From Bacteroidota bacterium (GTDB lineage Bacteria; Bacteroidota; Bacteroidia; Flavobacteriales; Flavobacteriaceae): a DNA stretch of 19,529 bases. This document shows, one piece after another, positions 7,188-15,900 of this stretch. Positions within the stretch are counted from its first letter, which is position 1; each line of letters starts with the position of its first letter. A program made the translations under genes and the position numbers. The notes under the pieces were generated by a model that searched no databases, was not told the origin of the DNA, and was given only the letters and a program-made list of their open reading frames with translations. The stretch is from NCBI GenBank assembly GCA_021793535.1, contig JAJYSO010000005.1, forward strand, positions 1-19,529. Reading direction: 5' to 3'.

Positions 7188-7946
7188 TTATTCTTCGTTT
7201 AAAGCTTCGAGTAACGCCTCCGTCACTTCAAGGGTATGAAACACGTTTTGAACGTCGTCTTCGTCTTCAAATTTTTCTTCCAATTCGAGAATCTGCTTCG
7301 CTTGTTCTATGGGGAGTGCCGTCGTATTTAAAGGGATGCGTTCCAGTGCAGTATTCTTAACTTCTATTTGAAGATTTTCCAACGCGCGTTGCAGGGTTCC
7401 AAAATCCTCAAACGCAGAATAAACCGTCACAAATTCATCATCGGCTTCCATGTCCTCTAATCCTCCTTCAATCAGTTCTAATTCCAGCTCGTCCAAGGCC
7501 ATCTTGATCTGTGCCCTTTCGATGGTAAAGACTCCCTTTCTGTCAAATAAAAATTCTAGCGATCCATTTTTTCCTAAACTCCCCTCATTCTTGGAAAAGA
7601 TCTCTCTCACTTTAGCAACCGTTCGATTAATATTATCGGTGGTACATTCGATAAAGAATCCTATTCCATAGGGACCATAGCCTTCAAAAGTTACTTCCTC
7701 ATAGCTATCGGCATCCGCTCCACTGGCTTTTTTAATGGCCCGTTTGATATTTTCCTTAGGCATGTTCAGCCCCTTTGCATTGGCAATGGCATTGCGCAGG
7801 CTAGGGTTTGCGTCAGGATCCGGTCCGCCACCTTCCTTAATGGCAATATTAATCTCTTTTATTGCTTTTGTAAATTGTTTGGCGCGCTGGGCATCAATCG
7901 CCCCTTTCTTTCGTTTTATGGTGCTCCATTTACTGTGTCCGGACAT
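7188..7946 (-). CDS. yebC: YebC/PmpR-family transcription/translation regulator
   Basis: The 252-residue protein begins with the hallmark SGHSKWSTIKRKKGAIDAQR (2-21) of the YebC/PmpR/TACO1 family, which includes DNA-binding regulators and, in some members, factors that help ribosomes translate proline-rich stretches. Other conserved parts are PKENIKRAIKKASG, the EGYGPYG segment and the TDNINRT segment. Length is normal (about 240-250). The C-terminal tail is strongly acidic. Unlike in Proteobacteria, no ruvC neighbour is present; the gene appears to be alone. A perfect -7 box (TATCTTTG, 7970-7977) lies just upstream. The start ATG is the family's conserved methionine. Confidence 0.95.
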   Translation of the reverse strand: MSGHSKWSTIKRKKGAIDAQRAKQFTKAIKEINIAIKEGGGPDPDANPSLRNAIANAKGLNMPKENIKRAIKKASGADADSYEEVTFEGYGPYGIGFFIECTTDNINRTVAKVREIFSKNEGSLGKNGSLEFLFDRKGVFTIERAQIKMALDELELELIEGGLEDMEADDEFVTVYSAFEDFGTLQRALENLQIEVKNTALERIPLNTTALPIEQAKQILELEEKFEDEDDVQNVFHTLEVTEALLEALNEE

Positions 7947-7969
7947 ATCCTATTTCGCTTTTTGTTTGA

Positions 7970-8003
7970 CAAAGATAATATTAGTTTTACAAATAATCTA
8001 CAA
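7970..8003 (-). promoter_or_regulatory. Promoter of yebC
   Basis: On the minus strand TATCTTTG (7970-7977) matches TAnnTTTG exactly. A TTG (complement of 8001-8003) stands 23 bases upstream, at the outer limit of the spacing known for Flavobacterium promoters. The predicted leader is under 20 bases. Confidence 0.5.
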
Positions 8004-8042
8004 TCTCTTCTGCGTGGTGTCTTGAGAAGTTAGGGAACTTAG

Positions 8043-8130
8043 GGGGATCATTTTTTTATGTAAAAAAACACATTTTATACAAAAGGCTTGCCCTTTCTTT
8101 TTGATCCCCTCAAAAGGGACATTTCCCCTT
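8043..8130 (-). terminator. Terminator-like structures after the FMN reductase-like gene
   Basis: On the minus strand the short stem AAGGG/CCCTT (plus 8114-8118 with 8126-8130) is followed by TTTTG, 23 bases after the stop codon. A second, wider pairing GGGGATCA (8043-8050) with TGATCCCC (8102-8109) brackets 51 bases that contain T and A runs. Either could end transcription; neither is canonical. Confidence 0.35.
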
Positions 8131-8152
8131 GTTAGACTTTTTAAAACGACAC

Positions 8153-8722
8153 TTAACGCGTGATGATTTGCTTGGAGAGCGCCAAATCGATCAATCGGTC
8201 TAATTTATGACTGTAGTTCACATCGATGGTCTTTGAGTTAATCGTTGTGGTGAGTTGCCCTCTTACGATGGGGACCGTATACGGCAAGGTCCATGCCCGA
8301 AGGGCTTTGGCAATGGAATCCATATTGTTAATCCCTTGCATGGCTTGACTTCCATCAGCCCAACAAACAAGGCCCACTTTAATATCGGTAAGATAGGGTT
8401 TGGGGTCTTCAGCGGTCACTTCCAACCAATCCAAACAATTTTTCATCACACCCGGAATACCCCCGTGATAGAGTGGAGCCAACCAAAAGTGAAGTTCTGC
8501 CTGAGAAAATATATCGACCATCTCCTTCACTTTAGCAGGGATGTCCTTCAGCTTCAAGTCCAAAAGTGGCAAATTCTTTTCGACAATATTGTAGTGTTCT
8601 ACGGCATAGCCTTTTTCTGTTAAACGATTGTGAATATATTTGGAAAGCAGTGCCGAGGTCGTATTTTCTTGATCCTCTACAGCCCCGTTAAACAACACTA
8701 TTCGTTCTTTGTATACTTTCAT
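8153..8722 (-). CDS. NAD(P)H-dependent FMN reductase-like flavoprotein
   Basis: The 189-residue protein has a flavodoxin-like fold of the NADPH-dependent FMN reductase family. The phosphate-binding region near residues 10-24 (LFNGAVEDQENTTSAL) replaces the usual GSxRxxS. The strongest signature is PLYHGGIPGVMKNCLDWL (83-100), the conserved flavin-site and dimer-interface loop. Such proteins reduce flavins, quinones, azo dyes or metals with NAD(P)H; the substrate is not predictable. Length is normal for the family (about 180-190). It sits between yebC and an uncharacterised gene with the same orientation, but both gaps exceed 100 bases, so it is probably a separate transcription unit. Confidence 0.88.
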   Translation of the reverse strand: MKVYKERIVLFNGAVEDQENTTSALLSKYIHNRLTEKGYAVEHYNIVEKNLPLLDLKLKDIPAKVKEMVDIFSQAELHFWLAPLYHGGIPGVMKNCLDWLEVTAEDPKPYLTDIKVGLVCWADGSQAMQGINNMDSIAKALRAWTLPYTVPIVRGQLTTTINSKTIDVNYSHKLDRLIDLALSKQIITR

Positions 8723-8844
8723 ATGTCTTCTTTAAATTAATGTCTTAAAAGGGCTCTTTTTGCTTGTTTTTGTACTTTTTACTTATTTTTTGTGTTTACA
8801 GCCCCTAAAAGGCCCCAAAAAAATTCCTGCTTGGGTTTTATCTT

Positions 8845-9663
8845 TTATACCGGCTCCCATAAAATTGCATTTTGCGTCTTAAGCGCTGCGACCAACAATT
8901 GGTCTAAAGCTTCAAAAATTGTTTTCCAATACCGGTAATTATTGTAGCTTTCCTTTTGAACTTTATATTTTCTTTTTATACCCGGCTGCTGCACCTCACC
9001 CAGCCCTCGAATACTGGATACCCTTTCTCCTTTTTCCTGAAAAAAATCCACGCATGTCTTTTGATGGGCATAGGTGTAAAAAGATTGTGCTTTAAACAAT
9101 ACTGAAAATTCCTCTTGTGCTGTACCGCTTTCTTCTAAAATATAAAAATATCCCTCCTTTAAAAGAAACACATGCCCATTTTTCAGTACGGCAAAAAAGG
9201 TTTCCTCTTCTTCATCACCAATCATAATGATGCGCTGCGTATCCTCTTCCTTTAATACAAGTTTAGTGGTAGCGGTCAACTGGGCGCGCTTTTTTAAAAG
9301 GCGAAATTCCGCCAACATCGCTTCTTGAACAAAAACGGCTTGTTTCCCCACTTGCTCCACAAGTCTACTGCTATGGGGATAGGTCTGATTCCCTCCATTC
9401 TTTGCAATATAATTCCGAAACCCCTCCAGCCCCATATCATTGGCAACTACTGCCTCCAGCTCCCTCATTTCTGGATGTACACAAGCCGTCTTCTTCCACG
9501 CCGCCACTTCCGCCTCCATTTTAAAGAGTGGTTCTGTTCTCTGTTGAGAAAAAGGAGCAAAATAAAAGTCTTCTCCTGCAAATTTCAATTCATCGGGATA
9601 AGGAGAAGGGAGGCATTTTCCCTCCTTAAAACATGCACAATAGACAAATCCTTGGTACGGCAT
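8845..9663 (-). CDS. Uncharacterised protein with N-terminal CxC motif
   Basis: The 272-residue product is not a named enzyme that I can identify. It has no signal peptide or membrane segment. The N-terminus carries YCACFKEGK (8-16) with C17, then proline-rich SPYP. After a spacer comes WKKTACVHPEM (56-66), then GLEGFRNYI (78-86), and a helix with AxxAEFRLLKKR near 115-126. This order (CxCxxxGK, then WxxTACxHPxM, then GxRxF) resembles a family of bacterial hypothetical proteins I recall without a name. The C-terminal half (130-272) is mixed strand and helix with a lysine-rich KRKYKV segment. The C9/C11/C17/C61/H63 set could bind a metal; this is inference. The -7-like box TAGTTTTG lies at 9700-9707 on the same strand. 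Coding is supported by length, one clean ATG and even codon use. Confidence 0.75.
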   Translation of the reverse strand: MPYQGFVYCACFKEGKCLPSPYPDELKFAGEDFYFAPFSQQRTEPLFKMEAEVAAWKKTACVHPEMRELEAVVANDMGLEGFRNYIAKNGGNQTYPHSSRLVEQVGKQAVFVQEAMLAEFRLLKKRAQLTATTKLVLKEEDTQRIIMIGDEEEETFFAVLKNGHVFLLKEGYFYILEESGTAQEEFSVLFKAQSFYTYAHQKTCVDFFQEKGERVSSIRGLGEVQQPGIKRKYKVQKESYNNYRYWKTIFEALDQLLVAALKTQNAILWEPV

Positions 9664-9915
9664 ACGTCAGCTCTTGGATTAAAGGTTCTCTTCAACTTAC
9701 AAAACTACAATCTTTTCAGCGGAAAAAAAGCGCCCCATAAGAATACTGTACTCTTCTTTACGCGCATCATCAAAACATCAAAAGCCATGGGGTAATCCTT
9801 CTAAATGATCAGGATATCTGTTAAAATTTATCTAAGTTTGAGTTGCTCATTAGGATAGGAAATGGAATTTCCTTAGACTTGAAAAAGAAACCACTAAATA
9901 AATAAATAGAAAATT
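9664..9915. promoter_or_regulatory. Divergent intergenic region with two -7 boxes and a palindrome
   Basis: This 252-base spacer has TAGTTTTG on the minus strand (9700-9707) for the leftward hypothetical gene and TAAGTTTG on the plus strand (9833-9840) for the rightward DUF4168 gene; both match TAnnTTTG exactly. Neither has a clear TTG at -33. A palindrome AGGAAAT-GGA-ATTTCCT (9857-9873) lies in the predicted DUF4168 leader and could be an operator or an RNA hairpin. Confidence 0.45.
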
Positions 9916-10398
9916 ATGAAAATCATGAAGAAATTCAAAAGTTTTGTCTTAGCACTGAGCCTTATCATTGGTACATCCGCTTTCGTTCAAGCGCAAGACA
10001 ATGCTTCAAACATTGATGTTAAGGATAGTGAATTGGAAGAATTTGCTAATGTTTATCAACAATTAATGCAACGCAACCAAGAGATTCAACAAGAACTCAT
10101 TGGAATGATTGAAGACGAAGGGCTCAGTATAGAGAAATATCAAGAGCTCAGGGAAGCCGACTTAAATCCAGAAGCAAAAACAGAAGAAACTTCTCAAGCC
10201 GATTTGGAAAAAAAGGAAAAAATTGATGGTAAAATCAAGGAACTGGAACCTAAAATCCAAAAAGAACAAACCGAGTTGATCGAAAAGAGCACACTGGGTT
10301 CTGATCGCTATAACGAGATCGCTATGGCCTTGCAATCTGATCAAAGTTTACAACAAAAGGTACAAGAAATCTTGATCAAAAAGATGCAAGAAAAATAA
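9916..10398 (+). CDS. Secreted DUF4168-family protein
   Basis: The 160-residue product has a basic start, a hydrophobic core (about 9-22) and an AQA-type cleavage site near residue 26, so it is probably exported to the periplasm. The mature part is charged and helical. It matches the DUF4168 pattern: an early helix ELEEFANVYQQL (about 40-51) and a late signature DRYNEIAMALQSD (about 132-144) followed by LQQKVQ. DUF4168 proteins are small exported proteins of unknown function in cyanobacteria, Proteobacteria and Bacteroidota. The middle section (about 70-120) is K/E/Q-rich and may form a coiled coil. The start could be the ATG at 9916 or the in-frame ATG at 9925, which gives a tighter signal peptide. 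It is a single-gene unit ended by a strong terminator. Confidence 0.82.
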   Translation: MKIMKKFKSFVLALSLIIGTSAFVQAQDNASNIDVKDSELEEFANVYQQLMQRNQEIQQELIGMIEDEGLSIEKYQELREADLNPEAKTEETSQADLEKKEKIDGKIKELEPKIQKEQTELIEKSTLGSDRYNEIAMALQSDQSLQQKVQEILIKKMQEK

Positions 10399-10423
10399 GT
10401 GAGTTTTACCTTTCTAAACAACT

Positions 10424-10455
10424 AACCCTTTTCTGTTTCAGAAAAGGGTTTTTTT
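10424..10455 (+). terminator. Intrinsic terminator of the DUF4168 gene
   Basis: AACCCTTTTCTG (10424-10435) and CAGAAAAGGGTT (10439-10450) form a perfect 12-base stem with a TTT loop, followed directly by a run of T. It begins 26 bases after the stop codon and is the clearest intrinsic terminator in the window. Confidence 0.9.
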
Positions 10456-10558
10456 ATGGTCGTTGGGCAAGAATTAGGATTAATGAATTAATTCTCAATG
10501 AATTATAATAAAATAAAAGGTAAAAACAACGTCCTAATAAAAAATGCAGTCCATAAAA

Positions 10559-10573
10559 ATCTTTTAAAAAGAT
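10559..10573 (-). terminator. Weak terminator candidate after the mnmG operon
   Basis: On the minus strand ATCTTTT-T-AAAAGAT is a seven-base perfect stem followed by TTTTA. It lies about 80 bases past the mnmG stop and past the first parS-like site. The stem is AT-rich, so strength is uncertain. Confidence 0.35.
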
Positions 10574-10625
10574 AAGGTTGCATCTCTTTCACCTGTTCTT
10601 GTCCTCATCAAAAAAACTTTCGTTG

Positions 10626-10639
10626 GTTCCACGTGGAAC
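10626..10639. other. parS-like palindrome, copy 1 (downstream of mnmG)
   Basis: GTTCCACGTGGAAC is a perfect 14-base palindrome, 12 bases after the mnmG stop codon. It resembles the widely conserved ParB-binding site parS (consensus TGTTTCACGTGAAACA) with the symmetric change TTC to TCC. The outer pair (G10625, A10640) breaks the 16-base palindrome. The identical 14-base core recurs at 12542-12555, so chance is unlikely. ParB would load here to organise chromosome segregation. Confidence 0.7.
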
Positions 10640-10651
10640 AACAACACTTCC

Positions 10652-12526
10652 TTAGCGTCCTAAATACACCAACAAAGCCGAAATATCCGCAGGACTTACC
10701 CCGCTCACTCGGGAGGCCTGAGAAACCGTTACCGGCTGAATCTCCGTCAATTTTTGTCGAGCCTCAATGGACATTCCATTTAATTTATCATAATTAAACC
10801 CTCTAGGAATATGCAAGTTTTCCAGACGATTCAATTTGTCGGCATTTCGCTTTTCCTTTTCAATATAACCTGAATATTTAATTTCAATTTCTGCTTGTTC
10901 CAGCACTTCATCAGAAAAATCGTGTTCTTCAATAAAGGTATTGACGGCTTCAATCTTCCTTAAATCAGCCAACTCAATATGTGGTCGTCTTAAAATTTTA
11001 TCGATTTTATCCTTTTGCTTTGCTGGAGAAGAAGCTTTATCTGCCAAAATCGGATTCACTTGTTCGGGAGCTACACTGGTCTCTACCAAAAAATTGACCA
11101 ATTGATCTGCATCCTCCAATTTCTTATACATCTGCTGCAAACGATCCTCACCAGCCAATCCCAGATCATATCCTTTTTGGGTCAAGCGGATGTCTGCGTT
11201 GTCCTGACGCAACAAGGTGCGATACTCCGCACGAGAGGTAAACATGCGATAGGGTTCCTTGGTCCCTTTCGTAATTAAATCATCAATCAACACCCCTATA
11301 TAAGCTTCGCTTCGTTTTAAAACAAAAGGTGCCTTACCCTGAACCTTTCGTGCGGCATTGATACCAGCCATCAAGCCTTGACAACCCGCCTCTTCATATC
11401 CAGTAGTACCGTTAATCTGTCCCGCAAAAAACAGGCCTTCCACCAATTTGGTTTCCAAAGAATGTTGAATCTGCTTGGGTGGAAAATAATCGTATTCAAT
11501 AGCATATCCAGGTCTAAAAAATTTCACCTTCTCAAACCCAGGGACCAAACGCAAGGCTTCAAATTGAATATCCTGGGGCAATGAGGTAGAAAAGCCATTC
11601 ACATAATATTCCACCGTATGCCAACCTTCGGGTTCCGCAAAAATCTGATGACGATCCTTTGTAGCAAACCTATCAATTTTATCTTCTATACTGGGACAAT
11701 AACGGGGTCCAACTGATTTTATTCTTCCATTAAACATAGGAGAACGATCAAATCCCTCCCTTAATTTATCATGAACATTTACGTTGGTATAGGTAATAAA
11801 ACAAGGTCGTTGCGAACGCAGCGGTTCCGAAGAATCCTTCAGATAAGAAAATTTACCCGGTTTCTCATCACCCGATTGTATTTCCATTTTAGCAAAATCA
11901 AGGCTCCTACCATCCACTCGCGGAGGCGTTCCGGTCTTCATCCGTCCCGATTCAAAACCCAAATTTTCAAGATCAGCTGTCAAGCCCACAGCAGCACGTT
12001 CACCAGCTCTTCCTCCACCATATGATTTTTCTCCAATATGAATCAATCCATTTAAAAAAGTACCATTGGTTAAAATAACGGTCTTCCCCTTTATCTCAAT
12101 TCCCGTAGAGGTTCGGATCCCAATCACCCGGTTCCCTCGAGTCAAGATTCCGGTAATCATCTCTTGATAAAAATCCAAGTTCTGGGTTTGTTCTAACATT
12201 CTTCTCCATTCCGCCGAAAAAAGCATACGGTCACTCTGAACGCGTGGGCTCCACATAGCAGGTCCCTTGGAACGGTTCAGCATCCGAAATTGAATAGCTG
12301 TACGGTCAGCAACAATTCCCGCATAGCCACCCAAAGCATCTATTTCCCGTACGATTTGTCCTTTGGCAATTCCTCCCATAGCCGGATTGCAAGACATCTG
12401 AGCAATGTTTTGTAAATTCATGGTAGCCAATAAGGTCTTACATCCCATATTAGCAGCGGCAGCAGCGGCTTCTCCACCGGCATGGCCTCCTCCGACAACA
12501 ATCACATCATAATTCGTTTCAAACAT
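10652..12526 (-). CDS. mnmG: tRNA uridine-5-carboxymethylaminomethyl modification enzyme MnmG (GidA)
   Basis: A 624-residue FAD enzyme that works with MnmE to install carboxymethylaminomethyl on U34 of certain tRNAs, using methylene-tetrahydrofolate and NADH. The FAD dinucleotide motif VGGGHAG is at 11-17. Other family blocks are SCNPAMGGIAKG (about 45-56), the RMKTGTPPR segment, the GPRYCPSIEDKI segment and GYEEAGCQGLMAG. The MnmE/tRNA-binding C-terminal helices are complete (LxVSGVSPADISALLVYL). Length is normal. I place the start at the ATG ending at 12526; extension by three codons would require a TTG and gives a less typical N-terminus. It is the last gene of a leftward five-gene operon, 10 bases after ybeY, and is bracketed by two parS-like palindromes. 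Proximity of gidA/mnmG to the replication origin is common in bacteria. Confidence 0.97.
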   Translation of the reverse strand: MFETNYDVIVVGGGHAGGEAAAAAANMGCKTLLATMNLQNIAQMSCNPAMGGIAKGQIVREIDALGGYAGIVADRTAIQFRMLNRSKGPAMWSPRVQSDRMLFSAEWRRMLEQTQNLDFYQEMITGILTRGNRVIGIRTSTGIEIKGKTVILTNGTFLNGLIHIGEKSYGGGRAGERAAVGLTADLENLGFESGRMKTGTPPRVDGRSLDFAKMEIQSGDEKPGKFSYLKDSSEPLRSQRPCFITYTNVNVHDKLREGFDRSPMFNGRIKSVGPRYCPSIEDKIDRFATKDRHQIFAEPEGWHTVEYYVNGFSTSLPQDIQFEALRLVPGFEKVKFFRPGYAIEYDYFPPKQIQHSLETKLVEGLFFAGQINGTTGYEEAGCQGLMAGINAARKVQGKAPFVLKRSEAYIGVLIDDLITKGTKEPYRMFTSRAEYRTLLRQDNADIRLTQKGYDLGLAGEDRLQQMYKKLEDADQLVNFLVETSVAPEQVNPILADKASSPAKQKDKIDKILRRPHIELADLRKIEAVNTFIEEHDFSDEVLEQAEIEIKYSGYIEKEKRNADKLNRLENLHIPRGFNYDKLNGMSIEARQKLTEIQPVTVSQASRVSGVSPADISALLVYLGR

Positions 12527-12536
12527 AACATACAAG

Positions 12537-12956
12537 CTAATGTTCCACGTGGAACAAATTCAACATCTCATTTTCCTTTAAGCGCATCAAACTCTGATTA
12601 TTTTCAGTATCATCCTTATAATCAAATAAATGCAAAATACCATGAGCCATTACTCTTCTGAGTTCTACCACCATATCCACCCCAAATTTCAAGGCATTCT
12701 CTTGAACCCGATCCAGACTGATAAAGATATCTCCAGAAACAATATCACCTACGGTGTTGTCAAAAGTGATGATGTCCGTCCAATCTACATGCTGCAAATA
12801 ATGTTGATTCAATTCATCTAAGAATTCATCCGAACAAAAAGTATAGATGATGTCTCCACATTTCCGGTCTTCCTTTTCAAATATCCGCGCTATCCACTTC
12901 GCGTATACCTTCATCTGCGGCACCTCAAAATTCGTTTGATTAATAAACTCAATCAT
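12537..12956 (-). CDS. ybeY: Endoribonuclease YbeY (rRNA maturation factor)
   Basis: A 139-residue single-strand endoribonuclease involved in 16S rRNA 3'-end maturation and ribosome quality control. Conserved segments are DWTDIITFDN (58-67), GDIFIS (75-80) and the zinc motif HGILHLFDYKDD (105-116). H105 and H109 are present, but the position of the third histidine ligand of E. coli YbeY (HxxxHxxxxxH) is D115; Bacteroidota proteins, as I recall, often differ here. The start ATG overlaps the end of the DUF4175 gene by eight bases (ATGATTGA), which implies translational coupling. The last codons, encoding LFHVEH, coincide exactly with a parS-like palindrome. The gene is a normal length and lies just before mnmG. 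Confidence 0.94.
   Translation of the reverse strand: MIEFINQTNFEVPQMKVYAKWIARIFEKEDRKCGDIIYTFCSDEFLDELNQHYLQHVDWTDIITFDNTVGDIVSGDIFISLDRVQENALKFGVDMVVELRRVMAHGILHLFDYKDDTENNQSLMRLKENEMLNLFHVEH
12541..12556. other. parS-like palindrome, copy 2 (inside the 3' end of ybeY)
   Basis: TGTTCCACGTGGAACA is a perfect 16-base palindrome. Its 14-base core is identical to copy 1 at 10626-10639. It matches the parS consensus TGTTTCACGTGAAACA except for one symmetric change. It overlaps the last six sense codons of ybeY (LFHVEH) and sits 15 bases before the mnmG ATG. Besides ParB binding, the hairpin could form in the mRNA between the two genes. Confidence 0.75.
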
Positions 12957-15900
12957 CCATTTGAAAATAATCCTTTACCAGGCGTTGATAATAATACTGC
13001 AAAGGTAAAACTTGTCGCATTAAAACTTCTTCAGAATTAAATTTTTTCTTAACTTCTTCGGCTTCCTCCAGCTGATTTCCTTCAAAGTCTTTTCTATTCG
13101 TCTGGGACGCCCTTTGCTCGGTCTTCTCCTTTTCATAATCTGCATCCTTCAAGCGCAACATCTGTTTTAAAATATTTTCCATTAATTGCTTTTGGCGCAA
13201 GGCATTTGGGTTTTCTTCCAATAAAGCATCCTCTAATTCCTGCATATTCCTCTGCAAAGGTTTCAAGTCCTCCGATTTCTCCATAAGGCTGTCCAAAACA
13301 GCATTCAGTTTTTCGCGAAGCGCGACTTGGTTCTTATAAGTGTCAAACTGTTTGCCCAGTCGCTCTTCCTCACTTTGCCGATCCGGTACATCCTCCCCCT
13401 GCTGCTCCATAGCCTCCTGCTGAGATTTCAGCATTTCCTCTTGAGCCTTAATGATGTCTTCCAGCTGGAATTTATCACCAGGTTGCGGCAGGGATTGTCC
13501 TTTTCTTTCCGCATTTAAATCCATCTCCATGTTTTGTAAAGCATCCGCCAATAGATTTGCCAAGACATTAGACGCTGTCAACACATAATGTTGATTAGAA
13601 ACACCGTTTAAAAGATTGTCTTTGGAAAGGTTTTCGAGTGCCATCTGCATATTTTGATCAATACTGGTAATCTCCTTATAGATTCGATCAGAAACTCGGT
13701 TATTTCTGATTGCTACAGCAAACAAGCTATCTTCCACATGTTTAAAGTTTTCTTTTAAACCTTGTTGGTGTTGAATAAACTTCCCCAAAGCAGGATGACT
13801 TTGCGAAATCTTTCGTACCCTACCCATTAAATCCTCCTGATCAAAAGAAAATTTCAGCACATTAGAAAGGATTTGACGCAAGGTAAAAGCATCTTCTCTC
13901 AATTGTTCCCTTTCCATGTGCCGATTGCCCTTCCTCAATTTTTCCACCAATTCCTCCATCGCCTTTGAAGCGGATTGCTGCTGTTCTTTCTGGGCCTTTT
14001 CTCGCTGTTTTAAATTCTTCTTATCCTCGTTATTTTGCAAGGCCTTCGTCTCTTGAACCGCTCTATCCAAATGTTGTTCAATACGCTCTTCCAAGAGTGG
14101 ATCTTTTGGTAATTTTCGCGGGCTTTTTAAGGTCTCATTTTCTTTTTCCAAAGCTGAAATACCCCTTCTCCAATTTTTATATTCCTGCTGAACCTCTTCT
14201 TGTTTTTCGAGCGTTGATACGCCTTCATCCAACAGCTCCTGCTGCTTTATCTTTATTTTCTCTAAGGCCCTAATCAAATGGTTCATTCGCTGTTTCAAAT
14301 ACAAGCGCTTGATCAATTCTACTAAACTTTCTAAACTTCTATACTGTGTTTTTTGCTCTTGTCGCATGCGATCAAGTTGACCTTGTACGGCTTCATCTTC
14401 CAAATTTTGCTGATATTTTTCCAATTCCTTCCACAATTTTGCCCGCTCCTTCAGCTGCGATTGTTGCCGTTCTATACGCTCTCTTAAAACCTCATTTTCC
14501 TTTGTATCCTCTAATGTTTTTAAATTTTTTTCCAATTCTGTAATGAGTTTTCCTGAGCGTTCCAATTGCGCTCGCTCTTTTTTTACCACTTCCCGAAAAG
14601 CAGTTTTGCGTTTAAAATCTGAAGTATTCCTATCAATAGTATTTATTTTTAATTCATCAATTTTTTTATCAGATTGTTTATGTTCTTCTATGATTTTATC
14701 AAAATCTATAATATTCTTATGAGTTTTATTTAAATTTACCTCCTTTAATTCTTCTTTGGTTTTCTTATAGAGAAGAAAGGATTTACTTTTCGTTCTCTTA
14801 GGGCCGTGCAGTCCATCATTATCAAAAACCTCAAAATAAAATCTGTATTTTTCTCCACTCTTCAATCCTACCGTATCGGGAAAACTATAAAAAAATTCAT
14901 CGTAATTAGCTTTGGATATTGGAATGTCAATCCGTTTCTTTTCCTGTGGATTTGCTTCTGAGAAATACACTAAACGCACCGCAGAAATACCGTAGTCATC
15001 TGAAACTTGTCCATGAAAATAAAATTGGTCCCGCTCTAATGAATCGCGTATTGTTTTTAATTGCAATTCAGGATATTGATCCTTGATTACCTCAATACGG
15101 GCTTGAAGAGGTTCAAAATTTTGTTTGTGCTTATTTGCCGTACTCATTACATAAGCAGTAGGTTTAAAAATTTGTTTTGTAAACCTAAAACGGTCGGACT
15201 GTTGTTCAAAGGTATATGAACGATCTTCTTTAAACTCAATCTTCACCCTATCGATGTGCACTCCCTTCACTTTCCAATCCAGGGTAGTCCCTTCCGGAAC
15301 ACGGAGATCCTGTATCCCCGAAAGCCGTACCTCTTCTTTTTGTAAATAAGCCGGATAACTCAGGCTGATCGCTGCCGTTAATATTTTAGGTACTGCATGC
15401 ACTTTTATCGTATAAACAGGAGATCGCCAACCGTTGGCTTCCAAATAAAAGGGAACTTCCTCTCTGAGCTGTTCAAATGTATATTGAAAGGTATGTTGAT
15501 CGGTAGGCGTTAAAAAATTAGTCCGCTCCTTAAAATGCACGCGCATTTGTTGCGGCCGTACTTTCCCCAAGGTCCCCACTTGTAACACTAATGAATTTCC
15601 TTCATCTACCGTTAAATCGCTATTTAAAATTTTAAACTCAAAAGGTGGCGGTGGACTATAGACTTGCTTATAATTTACCAGTCGCTTATAACTCCCTTTA
15701 TAGGCTTCCATCTTCCCCATTGCCCAGATTCCCAATAAAATTACCACAGGGAGAACAAGAAACTTCAAATATTTAAGACTCGACCTAAAATTTATGGCAA
15801 CGTTAAAGGGAATGGGGCGTAATTCTTTTGCTCTCTGATCGATACTGGCCAACAGCAAATCCGAGTCTTCAAAAGAAGATGAAGAAGCTTTTAACTCCAA

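Noticed and set aside
9325..9795. Plus-strand open frame of 156 residues
   Set aside because: It is antisense to the leftward 272-residue gene for most of its length, then runs through that gene's promoter region. The opposite frame has a conserved motif set and a clean ATG start.
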